Assembly (NCBI RefSeq): GCF_012726175.1
Contig: NZ_JAASAD010000010.1
Location: forward strand, 143,129-207,128
Origin: Micromonospora sp. HNM0581
GTDB lineage: Bacteria > Actinomycetota > Actinomycetes > Mycobacteriales > Micromonosporaceae
Reading direction: 5' to 3'
DNA length: 64,000 bases
The notes beneath the pieces are model-generated. The model ran no database searches, had not been told where the DNA came from, and saw only the letters and a program-made list of their open reading frames with translations. Below are positions 47,335 to 57,700 of the stretch, piece after piece. The position numbers and the translations under genes were made by a program. Positions within the stretch are counted from its first letter, which is position 1. Every line of letters begins with the position of its first letter.

Positions 47335-47491
47335 TCAGCGACCGAGGTCGGCGAGGATGCGTTGGGCGGCGTTGTGGCCGGCGCGGCTCGGCGAGCCAGG
47401 CCGGGGCGAGGTCCTCGGGCAACGCGGCCAGTTCGGCCTGCGACGCCTTGTCGGCGGAGGCGCCGACGGGGGAGAACCTGATGATCAACAC
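47335..47491 (-). pseudogene. possible gene remnant between convergent genes
   Basis: Minus-strand sequence codes for a coding-like peptide (MLIIRFSPVGASADKASQAE onward) from 47491 for about 36 codons, and for a second peptide ending SRAGHNAAQRILADLGR with a TGA at 47335-47337 in another frame. A single frame change near 47390 would join them into a protein of about 50 aa. The C-terminal peptide resembles the end of some FAD-dependent oxidoreductases, but this is weak. It could equally be a decayed fragment or a tiny gene with a sequencing error. Confidence 0.3.
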
Positions 47492-47494
47492 ACG

Positions 47495-48331
47495 TCATCC
47501 GCGTGGTGTCCGGCGAAGGCGCCAGGACGCGAGGGCCAGGGTGGCGGAGTAGCCGGCCAGCACGATCACGTGAAACAGGTAGAGCCAGAGCAGGATCGCC
47601 ACGGCGGAGCCCACCTCGTTCAACCCGCCGAAGGGCACGCCCAGGTCGAGCGGCAGCGAGGCGAAAAGCACGAAACCGTGCAGGAAACCGGAAAGGTTGG
47701 CCGCGGTGAAGGAGCCCATGCCCAGCGTGGAGAGCCAGTCCGGTGAGGCCGGGCCGACCACCCGGAACACCCACACCAGCACCGGCGTGAGCACCAGCCA
47801 GACGGCGAGGAAGGAGAGCACCACGCCGAGCGCGCCGGCCCAGCCACCCTGTCGGACCAACTCGGTGGTGGTCGGCAGGGCCAGCAGGATCGACAGCAGC
47901 AGCGCCGGGGCCGGTGCCAGCAGCGGCAGCAGCAGCAACCGGCCCCGCCAGCCGATCAGGTGCTCGTCGGAACGGGGCGCGGCGACCGAGACGAAGGCCC
48001 GCCGCAGCCCCTCCCCGTACAGCGAGGCTGGTAACAGGGCGGCCAACGCCAACCACGGCGTCAGCTCCACCCCGGCGTCGACGAGCGCGGCCACCGCCTG
48101 TGGCGCTCCGATCGCGTCCGGCAGCGTCTCCACGGCGTACCCGGTGAGCCGGCGCACCTGCGACGCTCCCGTCAGCAGGCTCGTCAACCAGATCGCCAGC
48201 AGGGCCACCGGCACCACGGCGATCGCCCCGTAGAAGGTGATCGCGGCGGCGTGCAGCGACAGGTCCCGACCACGGACCGGGCGGAAAGCCCCCCGGGTGA
48301 TCCTTTTCGTCCGCTCCCATGCACCGCCCAC
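47495..48331 (-). CDS. YihY/virulence factor BrkB-family membrane protein
   Basis: 278 aa with about six transmembrane helices. N-terminal signature DLSLHAAAITFYGAIAVVPVALLAIW (read from the sequence as two parts) and the last helices LWLYLFHVIVLAGYSATLAL match YihY/YhjD/BrkB proteins, formerly misnamed RNase BN. Function unresolved (a transport or membrane-integrity role is suggested for relatives). It lies divergent to the M14 gene. Confidence 0.85.
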   Translation of the reverse strand: MGGAWERTKRITRGAFRPVRGRDLSLHAAAITFYGAIAVVPVALLAIWLTSLLTGASQVRRLTGYAVETLPDAIGAPQAVAALVDAGVELTPWLALAALLPASLYGEGLRRAFVSVAAPRSDEHLIGWRGRLLLLPLLAPAPALLLSILLALPTTTELVRQGGWAGALGVVLSFLAVWLVLTPVLVWVFRVVGPASPDWLSTLGMGSFTAANLSGFLHGFVLFASLPLDLGVPFGGLNEVGSAVAILLWLYLFHVIVLAGYSATLALASWRLRRTPRG

Positions 48332-48564
48332 CGCACCTCACTTCCCCGCCATCGGACTCGGCAACCGTCGCGTCGGCGATGGACCGGTGACCCCACTCGG
48401 ACGGTCGGGACCTGCACCAGAATCGGCGACCGTGACCGCCGACGGGACGGCAACCACCCGTCGGCTATCGACTTCGAAGACCGTCGTTGGTAGAACTGCC
48501 GGTAACGGCGCTGGCGATCACGAGTCGCCGTCCGGGTGCCGTGCCCGCGAATCGAGGTAAGTGC
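48332..48564. other. divergent promoter region yihY/M14
   Basis: 233 bases between the minus-strand YihY gene and the plus-strand carboxypeptidase. No strong promoter, hairpin or ORF was recognised. ATCGAGGTAAGTGC just before 48565 is a moderate ribosome site. Confidence 0.4.
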
Positions 48565-51126
48565 GTGAACATTCGTCGACTGGTAGCCCCGCTCGCCGCC
48601 GTACTCCTTCTCGGGACGACCGTCGCGCCCAGCGCGGCACCCGCGGCCCCGGCGACCCCCGGTGCCACGGTGCAGTCACCCCGTGGCCCGGCCGACACCG
48701 ACCTGCCCTTCCATCCCAATTCCGGCTCGCAGGCACTTTCCGCGACCGCCCGGGGCGGCGAGCCGCACCAGCCGGCACCGTCGACGAAGCTGCCCGGGAA
48801 GCCGCGCAACGACATCATCCGGGACGTGCCGGTCGACCCTGACGACGCCGCCATCCCGATGAACCTCATCGCCTACCACGACATCCCGGCGGCCCTACGC
48901 GACCTTCAGCGCAGCGAGCGGATCAGTGTCGAAGTCATCGGCCGGTCCGTGCTCGGCCGCGATCTGCATCTGGTGGTGGCGACCGCGCCGATGCGGGACG
49001 CCGAGTGGCGCACCTGGCAGCGACTGTCCGACCTGCGGTTCAGTGATCCGCGTGCGGCGTTGGCCAAGGCACGGGCGGGCGGGTACGACCGCTGGCGTAC
49101 GCCACTGTTCGTCAACAACAACATCCACGGCAACGAGTGGGAAGGCACCGACGCCAGCCTTCAGGTCCTCCACGACCTGGCTTTCTCCGACGATCCGTCG
49201 ATCCGGCGACTGCTCGACCGGCATGTGATCGCTTTCGTCGTCACGAACAACCCGGACGGGCGGGTCGCCGCCACCCGGGCCAACGCCAACGGCTTCGACA
49301 TGAACCGGGACCACATCACCGCGTCACAGCCGGAGGTCCGGGCGGTACGGGCCCAACTGGTCCGCTACAGCCCGCTGACCATGCTCGACATCCACGGGTA
49401 CGTCACTTGCACGCTCATCGAGCCGGCCACCGGCCCGCACGGCGACAACTACGAGTACGACCTCTACATCAGGCACGCGTTGCGTAACGCGCTGGCCATG
49501 GAGCAGGCTGTCCTCGCCACCGGAGAGCAGCGCGCCAGCTGCGCGGACACCGACGGCGGCCGGCGTACCGTGATCCCGTTCCGGGAGTGGACGGACGGCT
49601 GGGACGACTGGCCGCCGATCTTCACCCCGATGTACGCCATGTATCACGGCACCGTCGGCCACACCGTCGAGCTGCCTCTGAATCCTCGTGGCTCGCTCAC
49701 CGAGGCCGAGCGGCACGAGCGTACCCGGATCAACACCGCCGTCGCGGTGGCGAGCATCCGGGGCAATCTCGGCTACGCCAGTGAGAACACCAAGGCGCTC
49801 CTGGTCGACCAGCTCGAATGGTTTCGACGCGGCGTGGCCGGCGAGCCGACCCGACCGGTCGACGACCCGCTCGCCCTGACCCTGGCGGCCGGCGACAACG
49901 CCAGGACACAGCCGCAGAGCTTCCCCAGGGCGTACGTCGTCCCGGCCGGGCCCGGTCAGCGCAGCGACACCGCGGCGGCCCGGCTGGTTCAGTTCCTGCT
50001 CGACAACGACGTGGCCGTGCACCAGGCGTCCCGGCCGTTCACCCTGGCCGGGGTCAGGTACGAGCGCGGCTCCTATGTGGTCGACATGCGGCAGAGCAAA
50101 CGGGGGCTGGCCAGTGCCCTGCTGGACGTGGGACGGGACGTGACGGGTGACTTCCCCACGATGTACGACATTTCGGCCTGGAGCCACGGTCAGCTCTGGG
50201 GTGCGACCGTACGGTCGGTGACCCGCGACGTCGGTCTCGACGGCAGGGCCCTGCGCCCGGTGACACAGGTGCAGGCGACCGGTTCGGTCCCGTCCGGCCG
50301 GGCGACGCACCACGGGCTCGTGGTGGACTCGGTGGCCGGCATCCGGGCGGTGAACGAACTGCACGCCGACGGGGTGAAGGTGACGCGTACCCCCGACGGG
50401 ACCTTCGTCGTTCCTGGCGACCCGGCGGTCGTCCGACCGATCGCCGAAACCTACGGTGTCGACTTCATGCGACTCACCCCGGCGCAGGTACGCCGGGCCA
50501 CGCCGGTCGCGCCGACCCGGCTCGGTGTCGCGGCGAACGCGGGCGAGATCCACGCCCTGCGGCAGATGGGTTTCGATCCGGTGGCGGTGACACATACCGC
50601 GTTCAACACCGGCGCGCTGTCCTTCGACGACGTCGACGCGCTGTTCGTCTCCACGACCGCGTTCGACCCGCTGGGTCTGGACGGCATCCGAGCGGTCGCG
50701 TTCGAGGCGTGGCTGGCCGACGGCGGCACCGTGGTCGGGCGTGGTGCCGCCGGTGTGCAGTTCAACGACCGCGCCGGGCTGCTCGACGTGACGGCCACCG
50801 CGGGCCGCAGCGACGCCAACGGCACCGTCTCGGTGCGCAACGATCCGGCCTCACCGGTCACCGGTTGGGCGCTGCCCACCTCCTTCGTGTACGCACCGCA
50901 GTACTTCACCAGGGTCGGCAGCGGCGTGCGCGTCGATCAGCGCCTCGCCGGGGAGGGCTTCTTCCAGGCCGGTCACTGGAGCGGCCAGGAGGACGCCGCC
51001 GGCCAGCCGGTGGTGGTGAGCGGCGAGGCGAAGGGGGCAACGGTGACCCTGTTCGGCACCGAGCCGCTCTTCCGCGCCCACCCTGAGGGCCTGTTCCCGC
51101 AGGTCGCCAACGCCCTCTGGCAGTAA
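48565..51126 (+). CDS. secreted M14-family zinc carboxypeptidase
   Basis: 853 aa. A signal peptide (VNIRRLVAPLAAVLLLGTTV) ends near residue 30. Zinc ligands are H188 and E191 in NNIHGNEWEG and H277 in LDIHGYV; the catalytic Glu369 is in GHTVELPLNP, and NPDGR and GFDMNRD are typical substrate-site motifs. The remaining 450 residues form an extra C-terminal region that is not a peptidase domain. M14 enzymes remove C-terminal residues from peptides; the specificity is unknown. The GTG at 48565 is chosen by signal peptide; an upstream frame to 48487 adds nonsignal sequence. Confidence 0.87.
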   Translation: MNIRRLVAPLAAVLLLGTTVAPSAAPAAPATPGATVQSPRGPADTDLPFHPNSGSQALSATARGGEPHQPAPSTKLPGKPRNDIIRDVPVDPDDAAIPMNLIAYHDIPAALRDLQRSERISVEVIGRSVLGRDLHLVVATAPMRDAEWRTWQRLSDLRFSDPRAALAKARAGGYDRWRTPLFVNNNIHGNEWEGTDASLQVLHDLAFSDDPSIRRLLDRHVIAFVVTNNPDGRVAATRANANGFDMNRDHITASQPEVRAVRAQLVRYSPLTMLDIHGYVTCTLIEPATGPHGDNYEYDLYIRHALRNALAMEQAVLATGEQRASCADTDGGRRTVIPFREWTDGWDDWPPIFTPMYAMYHGTVGHTVELPLNPRGSLTEAERHERTRINTAVAVASIRGNLGYASENTKALLVDQLEWFRRGVAGEPTRPVDDPLALTLAAGDNARTQPQSFPRAYVVPAGPGQRSDTAAARLVQFLLDNDVAVHQASRPFTLAGVRYERGSYVVDMRQSKRGLASALLDVGRDVTGDFPTMYDISAWSHGQLWGATVRSVTRDVGLDGRALRPVTQVQATGSVPSGRATHHGLVVDSVAGIRAVNELHADGVKVTRTPDGTFVVPGDPAVVRPIAETYGVDFMRLTPAQVRRATPVAPTRLGVAANAGEIHALRQMGFDPVAVTHTAFNTGALSFDDVDALFVSTTAFDPLGLDGIRAVAFEAWLADGGTVVGRGAAGVQFNDRAGLLDVTATAGRSDANGTVSVRNDPASPVTGWALPTSFVYAPQYFTRVGSGVRVDQRLAGEGFFQAGHWSGQEDAAGQPVVVSGEAKGATVTLFGTEPLFRAHPEGLFPQVANALWQ

Positions 51127-51171
51127 CCGACCTCGCCTGACCGGCTTGGGTCACGTCCGCTGGCAGACGCG

Positions 51172-54100
51172 TCAACCGAAGGCCCGGATGGAGGTGTAGT
51201 TCGACGACAGGACCACCTGCGCCGACGCGTCGATGTCGGTGAGGGAGGGCCGGTGCAGTCGGATGCTGCCGTCGGTGCCGGACCGGGTCCAGAGGTCCGG
51301 TATCCCGTCGGCGCTGACGTCGGGAATGCCTACGACGGCGTCGTAGGCCGCCTCCGTCCAGCCCGTGCCGATTCGGACGTCACCGTCACGGGAGTTGACC
51401 GCGAGCTTCAGCGATTCCAGGGTCACGCTGTCGGCCACCGTGCCGGGCAACCCGTGCCGGACGTAGAGCGTGCCGGCGTCCATGTTGCGCCAGAGCAGGT
51501 CGGGCGTGCCGTCCCGGTCGAAGTCGGTGATGTTGAGGATTTCCCGGCGGGCCCAGGCGTTGCTGTTCATCAGGGTGGCTTCCTGGAAAGCCGCCCCGGT
51601 GTAGCCGGACAGCACCCAGAACTCCGTACCGGAACGTAGGGCCAGGTCCGGCCGCTTGTCGCCGGTGATGTCGCCGAGGGCCTCGATCTGGGTCCAGGCT
51701 GACGGGTTCGGCGTGTTCGGCGGAAGCATGACCCGCAGCCGATCGTCCACGTTGAAGCTGCCGTGGCCGTCACCGGGGTAGAGCCAGAATCCGCCGTCCG
51801 GGGTGCGGGCGAACAGGTCGGTCAGCCCGTCGCCCGGGTAGGTGTCGGAGTGCTTGGTGATCAGCGCCGCCTTACCGGTGGCCGGGTCGTACCAGTGTCC
51901 GGGCGGGTTCTGTTCGCCTTTGCCGGTGTACGAGGCGGCGAGGTGGTCGTTCAGTTCGCCACCGGCATCACCGACGTAGGTCCGCAGGTGGCCGTCACCG
52001 TCGACGATCAGCATGTCGGGCAGCTGGTCGCCGGTCGTGTCAGCTGGACCGTCGGCCTCGTCGCGTGGCGGCACGAAAAACGTGTAGTCGGTGCGGCCGC
52101 TGCGGTTGCCGACCGCGTCGTAGGCGTACACGTGCAGGGTCGTGGGACCGGCGTGCCGTGGTGCCAGGTCCGGCACCATGGCGGCGCCGTCGACGGCATT
52201 CACGGACTGGGCGTTGATGGCCTCGAAGGCGTAGGTGAACCGGGTCGCGCCCGTGGCGCTGAAGGTGATCGCACCGGTTCCGCCGAACGACACGCTTGCC
52301 CAGGTCGCACCGTCGGGGGTGGCCTCCGGGAACACCTCACTCGTCACGGTGGGTGCGGGCGGCGCCGAGGCGTCGATGGTCAGTTGGCAGGGTTCGGTGC
52401 CGGGCGGGTAGTAGCTCGACGAGGCATCTGATTCGTCCTCGGCGCGTACGTCCCAGGAGTAGGTGGTCTTGTCCTCCAGGCTGCTGGACGGCACCAGGAG
52501 TTCCGCGCTGCCATCGCTGCGAGCGGTGACCAGAGTGCCCGGCGGGACGGTCGAGCCGGTCTTCCAGAAGCGGAAGCGCAGCGACGCCAGGTTGTCGTCG
52601 GGGTCGGTGGCCTTGGCGTACAGCGTCAGATTGGTCCTGGCGACTGTGACACCGCTGCCGGGGCCGGGCACGCAGGTGCCGCCGGGCGTGCTCTTGCCGC
52701 CCGTCGGTTCCCGTGGCGGCGTGTTGTAGACGACCTCCAGTTCGGTGCTGCTGACCTTGAACCTGCGCCAGGTCAGTGTGTCGTTCTCGCTGGTCGCATG
52801 CATGCCGAGGGTGACGTTCGACCAGCCGCCGTCGGCGCCGTTCTGGGCGATCTTCTTCACGTCGAAGCTGACGTAGTCGTCGGCGCAACTGCTTCCGTAG
52901 CCGTGGGCGAACGACTTCCTCTGCTGCACCTCGACCCAGCTCGGCTGCTTCTTCCAGGTGGTGGCGGAGGAGATCGAGCCGGTGCGCCACAGTTCCATCT
53001 GACGCGCGGTGCAGCTCCAGGAATGGTTGTTGAGTACCTTGAAACTGGCCGATTTGACGGTCGCGCCCTTCAAGCTGCTGGTGAAGCCCATGCGCCAGAA
53101 CGAGCGGGCGGTCAACGGAGTCTGCTGTTCGTGACCGACCCGGGCGTCGGTGCTGCCGGAGTTGAAGTTGGTGCCGTTCCAGGTGTTGGTGCTGGGGTGC
53201 TGTTTGTAGACCGTCGCCCAGGCCAGTGTGCCGCTGCGCAGCGTCGGGTCGAGGAAGAGCGGGAACAACGCGTCCGCGTCGGTGAGCAGGCCGGTGGCGG
53301 CGACGTCCAGGTGTAGTCGTACGTCCCCGCTACCGTCACCGTCGAGGCTGACAGGCATCGGGGCGTGCCGGGCACCCGCCTCGACCCCTTGCAGACCGGA
53401 CAGGCGTAGTACGTCGGTGGTGGTGGCGACGGCGGTACGCAGGGCAGGCTGGGGCGACGTCGGGTCCTGGCCGGCGGAGTCCCAAGCGAAGGGGGTGGGC
53501 ATCGAGCTGATCTCGGCCTGGCTCACCGCGTCGAGGACCTGCACACCGCCGGTCTCCTGGTCGTGGCGGAAGAGCGCCGTCGGTGACTGCAGGCCGTAGG
53601 TGAGGGACCGGACCGACTCGATGGTGGCGCTGTCCCGGTTCTTGACGATCAGCAGCTGCCCGAATCCGCCTTCGTCCCGGGCGACCAGTAGCAGATCGAC
53701 GCCGGGCCGGACCTCGGGGTAGAGCAGGCGCGGACCGTCGAGCACCGGCTCCGGCAGCGGGCCGGGCCACAGGTAGGTGAGGGTGTGGCCGTCGATCTCG
53801 ACTTCGGCGAGGGGGGTGTCCCCTTCGGCGCGGGTGTTGGCGACCAGGCGCATCGACTGGGCGGACGGGCCAGCGGACGTCGGGGCGTCGGGCCGCGTCG
53901 GGCCGCCGGAGAACCGGACCGGGCTGGGCGGGTTGACCGGGCGGATGCCGAGGTTGTCCGGTGAATCGGCATCGTGGGTCAGGGTGAGGTCGATCGGTGC
54001 CCACTGCCCGGTGGCGTTCCTGGCCCGCTGCGCGATGGCGTGGGTGGTGGTGCGCCACTGCCCAGCCGGTTGTGCCCAGGTGAGCGAGGTGGCCGTGGTG

Positions 54101-54345
54101 GCGGTCTCGACGAGCACCTCGGTGCCCGTGCGGAGCGCCTCGGCCATCGCGGTCGCCTCGTCGCGTGGCGGTGTCGACGCCGGTGTGGCCTCGGTGGCGG
54201 CTTCCGGCACCCCGTCGCCGGCCTGGTGAATTCCCGGCCACCAGGGCAGAGACGTGGCGATGACGGCGACCAGCAGGAAACCCGTGGTGCAGATCAGCCG
54301 GGTACGCGTACGCACGAACGGGCTGAGTAGGCGAGGCGCTGTCAC
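51172..54345 (-). CDS. large secreted protein with DNRLRE-like and FG-GAP repeat domains
   Basis: 1057 aa. An N-terminal signal/anchor (LICTTGFLLVAVIATSLPWW) is followed by a region rich in LTWAQPAGQWRTT-type motifs (residues 80-330), a DNRLRE-like beta domain with Cys-rich stretches (about 370-540), Fn3-like segments, and at least four FG-GAP/VCBS repeats of the DITGDKRPDLALR and DFDRDGTPDLLWR kind to the C-terminus. Streptomyces proteins of this layout often stand next to RHS proteins. Putative cell-surface or secreted adhesion partner. Divergent from the RHS gene, with a GGGAG ribosome site. Confidence 0.75.
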   Translation of the reverse strand: MTAPRLLSPFVRTRTRLICTTGFLLVAVIATSLPWWPGIHQAGDGVPEAATEATPASTPPRDEATAMAEALRTGTEVLVETATTATSLTWAQPAGQWRTTTHAIAQRARNATGQWAPIDLTLTHDADSPDNLGIRPVNPPSPVRFSGGPTRPDAPTSAGPSAQSMRLVANTRAEGDTPLAEVEIDGHTLTYLWPGPLPEPVLDGPRLLYPEVRPGVDLLLVARDEGGFGQLLIVKNRDSATIESVRSLTYGLQSPTALFRHDQETGGVQVLDAVSQAEISSMPTPFAWDSAGQDPTSPQPALRTAVATTTDVLRLSGLQGVEAGARHAPMPVSLDGDGSGDVRLHLDVAATGLLTDADALFPLFLDPTLRSGTLAWATVYKQHPSTNTWNGTNFNSGSTDARVGHEQQTPLTARSFWRMGFTSSLKGATVKSASFKVLNNHSWSCTARQMELWRTGSISSATTWKKQPSWVEVQQRKSFAHGYGSSCADDYVSFDVKKIAQNGADGGWSNVTLGMHATSENDTLTWRRFKVSSTELEVVYNTPPREPTGGKSTPGGTCVPGPGSGVTVARTNLTLYAKATDPDDNLASLRFRFWKTGSTVPPGTLVTARSDGSAELLVPSSSLEDKTTYSWDVRAEDESDASSSYYPPGTEPCQLTIDASAPPAPTVTSEVFPEATPDGATWASVSFGGTGAITFSATGATRFTYAFEAINAQSVNAVDGAAMVPDLAPRHAGPTTLHVYAYDAVGNRSGRTDYTFFVPPRDEADGPADTTGDQLPDMLIVDGDGHLRTYVGDAGGELNDHLAASYTGKGEQNPPGHWYDPATGKAALITKHSDTYPGDGLTDLFARTPDGGFWLYPGDGHGSFNVDDRLRVMLPPNTPNPSAWTQIEALGDITGDKRPDLALRSGTEFWVLSGYTGAAFQEATLMNSNAWARREILNITDFDRDGTPDLLWRNMDAGTLYVRHGLPGTVADSVTLESLKLAVNSRDGDVRIGTGWTEAAYDAVVGIPDVSADGIPDLWTRSGTDGSIRLHRPSLTDIDASAQVVLSSNYTSIRAFG

Positions 54346-54789
54346 GGCGGTCTACTCCCGTGGGCCGGGCGGACAGGGAAGGGCGCGGATTCGCCCCACC
54401 GGCGGGGCCGAGGGGTAGAACCGCGGGCACACGATCGCACGGCACCAGGGCGGTTCGTCTATCCCGTGAACGTTATCTGTTCGTGATGTTTACTTTCTGA
54501 TCAGTGACCGATACGCCCGGAATTGGATCTTGTGTGGGAGGATTTGCCGGTACTGCTTGTCAGGTATTAACGAATAAACGGACTTGCCTTCCTTGGTATC
54601 GCAAGTGTCTTTTGCGCCATCTGGGCAGTGCCCGGCATCACATCAATGGCTGAGGCATCACGCTAAGTGACCTTGAGGTCCAACCTGCCCTGACGGAGAG
54701 TGCTCACGCACGTGCCGATCGGGCACGGGTCCTCGCGGTTAGCCCGCGAAACATCCTTCGTCTACACGCCTGGGTGGGAGTCGACGCGC
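54346..54789. promoter_or_regulatory. AT-rich divergent promoter region of the RHS locus
   Basis: 444 bases shared by two large divergent secreted-protein genes. By hand count GC is about 48% in 54481-54540 and 45% in 54541-54600, far below the rest of the window. No promoter hexamers are obvious. TGGGTGGGAG (54771-54780) is the RHS ribosome site 9 bases before its ATG. Such AT-rich intergenic DNA is a typical binding target for Lsr2-type silencers. Confidence 0.5.
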
Positions 54790-57700
54790 ATGCCTGGTAC
54801 CGGTTTGCCCGCCCGACGGCGGGGGCGTCCCGCCCGGACGGCGTTCATCCTGGCGCTGTCCATGACCATGACGGTGACGGCGCTGCCCGCGCCGGCCTTC
54901 GCGATACCGGCCCCGGGCATGAGCAGGGGCACGATCGACCTTCCGGAGATTCCGGAGGTGGAGCAGATCGCGCCCGACGAGCAGGCGGTGACCGACCTGC
55001 TCACCGACGAGCCGGAACCGCTCGATCTGTACGAGCCCTCGGCGGTCGACGCCTGGGACGAGGGCAGCGGAACGGTGGACCTCACCGGTGTCGCCGCCGG
55101 TGACGCGTTGCCGGTCGACGACCTGCCGGTCGCTCTCGGCGTACCGGAAGGCGGTGACCCGGCCGCCCTCGCCGGCACCTGGGCGGTGGACCTGGCCGCC
55201 CCGGAGGCGTCGCACGACGCCGGGGTCTCCGGCCTGATCATGAAAATCACTCCACCGGCCACCGCCGACCCGACGGCCGAGGTGGCTCTCAGCGTCGACT
55301 ACACCCCTTTCGCTGACTTCTACGGCCCGCAGGCCGCTGACCGGTTCGGCGTCGTGCTGCTGCCGGACTGCGTCTTCGACAATCCGGACGGGGGTGACTG
55401 CGCCGACGGCAGCTCAGGCGTCGAGTCGACCGACCCGGCCGGAGTCACCGGCCAGGCCGTCTCCAGCGAGGTGGAAATCCTCCCGGTCGCCGGCGCGTCC
55501 GCCCGCAGCGCCGCGATCACGGGCGTCAACCAGGGGGCCAGCGACCGCCGGATCGTCACCGGCAGCGTGCCCGTCGGCTCACTTGTCGGAACCGGCGGCG
55601 CGGTAGCCAGCCGATCGGCCATCGGGGCCCAGTCCAGCGCTACCGGCGCCAACGTCGTCGGGGTACTCGACACTGGCGCTTCGGCCTCCGGCGACTTCAC
55701 CGCCACCCCGCTGCTGTTCTCCGGCTCCTGGGCGGCGGGTTCCTCGTCCGGCGCCTTCACCTACTCGTACCAGGTGCAGGTGCCCGAGACCGCTGGCGGC
55801 CTGATGCCGAAGGTGGCGCTGTCGTACTCGTCGCAGTCAGTGGACGGGCGCACCTCGGCCACCAACAACCAGGCTTCCTGGATCGGCGACGGCTGGGACT
55901 ACGCGGCCGGCGCCATCACCCGCACCTACGTCAACTGCCGGCAGGACTCGAAGAAGCCCGGCTCCAACAACAGCGACCACCGGACCGCGGACCTCTGCTG
56001 GGGGTCGAAGAACGCCACCCTCTCCCTCGGCGGGATGACCACCGAGCTGGTCCGGGACGACAGCAGCGGAACATGGACCACCGCCAACGGTGACGGTTCC
56101 AAGGTGCAGCTGCTCAAGGACACCAGCCTGGACAACGGCGACGCCGACGGTGAGTACTGGGTCGTCACCACCAGGGACGGCACCCGCTACCATTTCGGCC
56201 GGCACCGCCTGCCCGGCTGGACCGCCGGTCAGCCGGTCACCAACTCGGTGCTGACCGCACCGGTCTACGGTAACCACTCCGGTGAGGACTGCTACCAGGC
56301 CGGCGACTGGGCCGACTCGGCCTGCACCCAGGCGTGGCGGTGGTCGCTGGACTACGTCGAGGACATCCACGGCAACGTGATGAGCCTGTGGTGGGCCAAG
56401 GAGGAGAACCGCTACGCGCGGAACTTCAACTTCAAGTCCCCGGTGAAGTACGACCGTGGCGGCTACCTGACCCGCATCGACTACGGGCAGCGCAGCACCA
56501 GCGTCTACGGCGCCGCACCGCTGGCCCGGGTCAGCTTCGACGTGGCGGAGCGCTGCTTCGCCGAGGGCTCCCAGACCTGCTCCGAGTCGAACTTCAACAG
56601 TCAGATCCCGCACGACTACCGCATCTGGTACGACACCCCGGCCGACCTGAACTGCATCGCGGGCCGGAAGTGTTGGAACTCCTCACCGTCGTTCTTCACC
56701 CGCAAACGCCTCGACAAGATCACCACTTTCGCGCAGCGGCGCAGCGGCTCCACCGCTCTGCAGAAGGTGGACGAGTACCAGCTCACCCAGTCCTTCCCGA
56801 CTCTGCTGACCGGCCCGAACACCGCCCTCTGGCTGGAGTCGATCCAGCGGACCGGGTACGGCGTCGACGGTGACAAGGTCGCGCTCAACCCGGTGCGGTT
56901 CGCCCACAACCCGCAGGACATGCCCAACCGGGTGCGTAACGACAACCGTCCCAGCTTCTCCCGGCTACGCGTCGCGCGGGTGATCAACGAGTACGGCGGT
57001 GAGACCGTCGTCAGCTACAAGACACCCACCGGTTCCTGCGCCACCGGATCCGGTCTGCCCGGCAAGAACGACACCGCCGAGCTGAAGGCCAACACCCGGC
57101 TCTGCTACCCCAACTTCTGGCACCCGGATCCGGCCAAGGACGACGTCATCGACTGGTTCCACAAGTATGTGGTGGAGTCCGTCGAGGAACTGCCCGCCAT
57201 CGACGGCGCCGCCTCGTCCACCCTTACCAGGTACTCGTACGACAACGCTGGCTGGCGGCTCGCCGAACCGGAATTCAGCAAGAAGTCCCGCCGCACGTAC
57301 TCCCAGTTCGCCGGCTTCGAGCAGGTCACCGTCCTCACCGGGCCAGCCACCGCGGAACTGGGCAGTGAGCAGACCAAGTCGGTCACCCGTTACTTCCGGG
57401 GCATGGGCGACAACGTGTCCGTGCAGGACAACGTTGGCAGCGGCGAGGAGATCGCCAAGGACCGGCAGCCGTTCGCCGGCCGGGTCGCCGAGGAGTTGAC
57501 GTACGCCAAGGCCAGCGACCCGGACGCCAACTGGCTCACCCGCAGCGTCACCTACCCCACGGCGACCGAACTCGCCTCCCGCGACCGGGACGACGGGCTC
57601 GACCCGTTGAAGGCGTGGCGGGTCACCGACACGCGGCAGAAGGCGGTGGCCCGGTCCTCCGGAACCGGCGACGACACCCGTACGATGCGCACGGTCGAGA

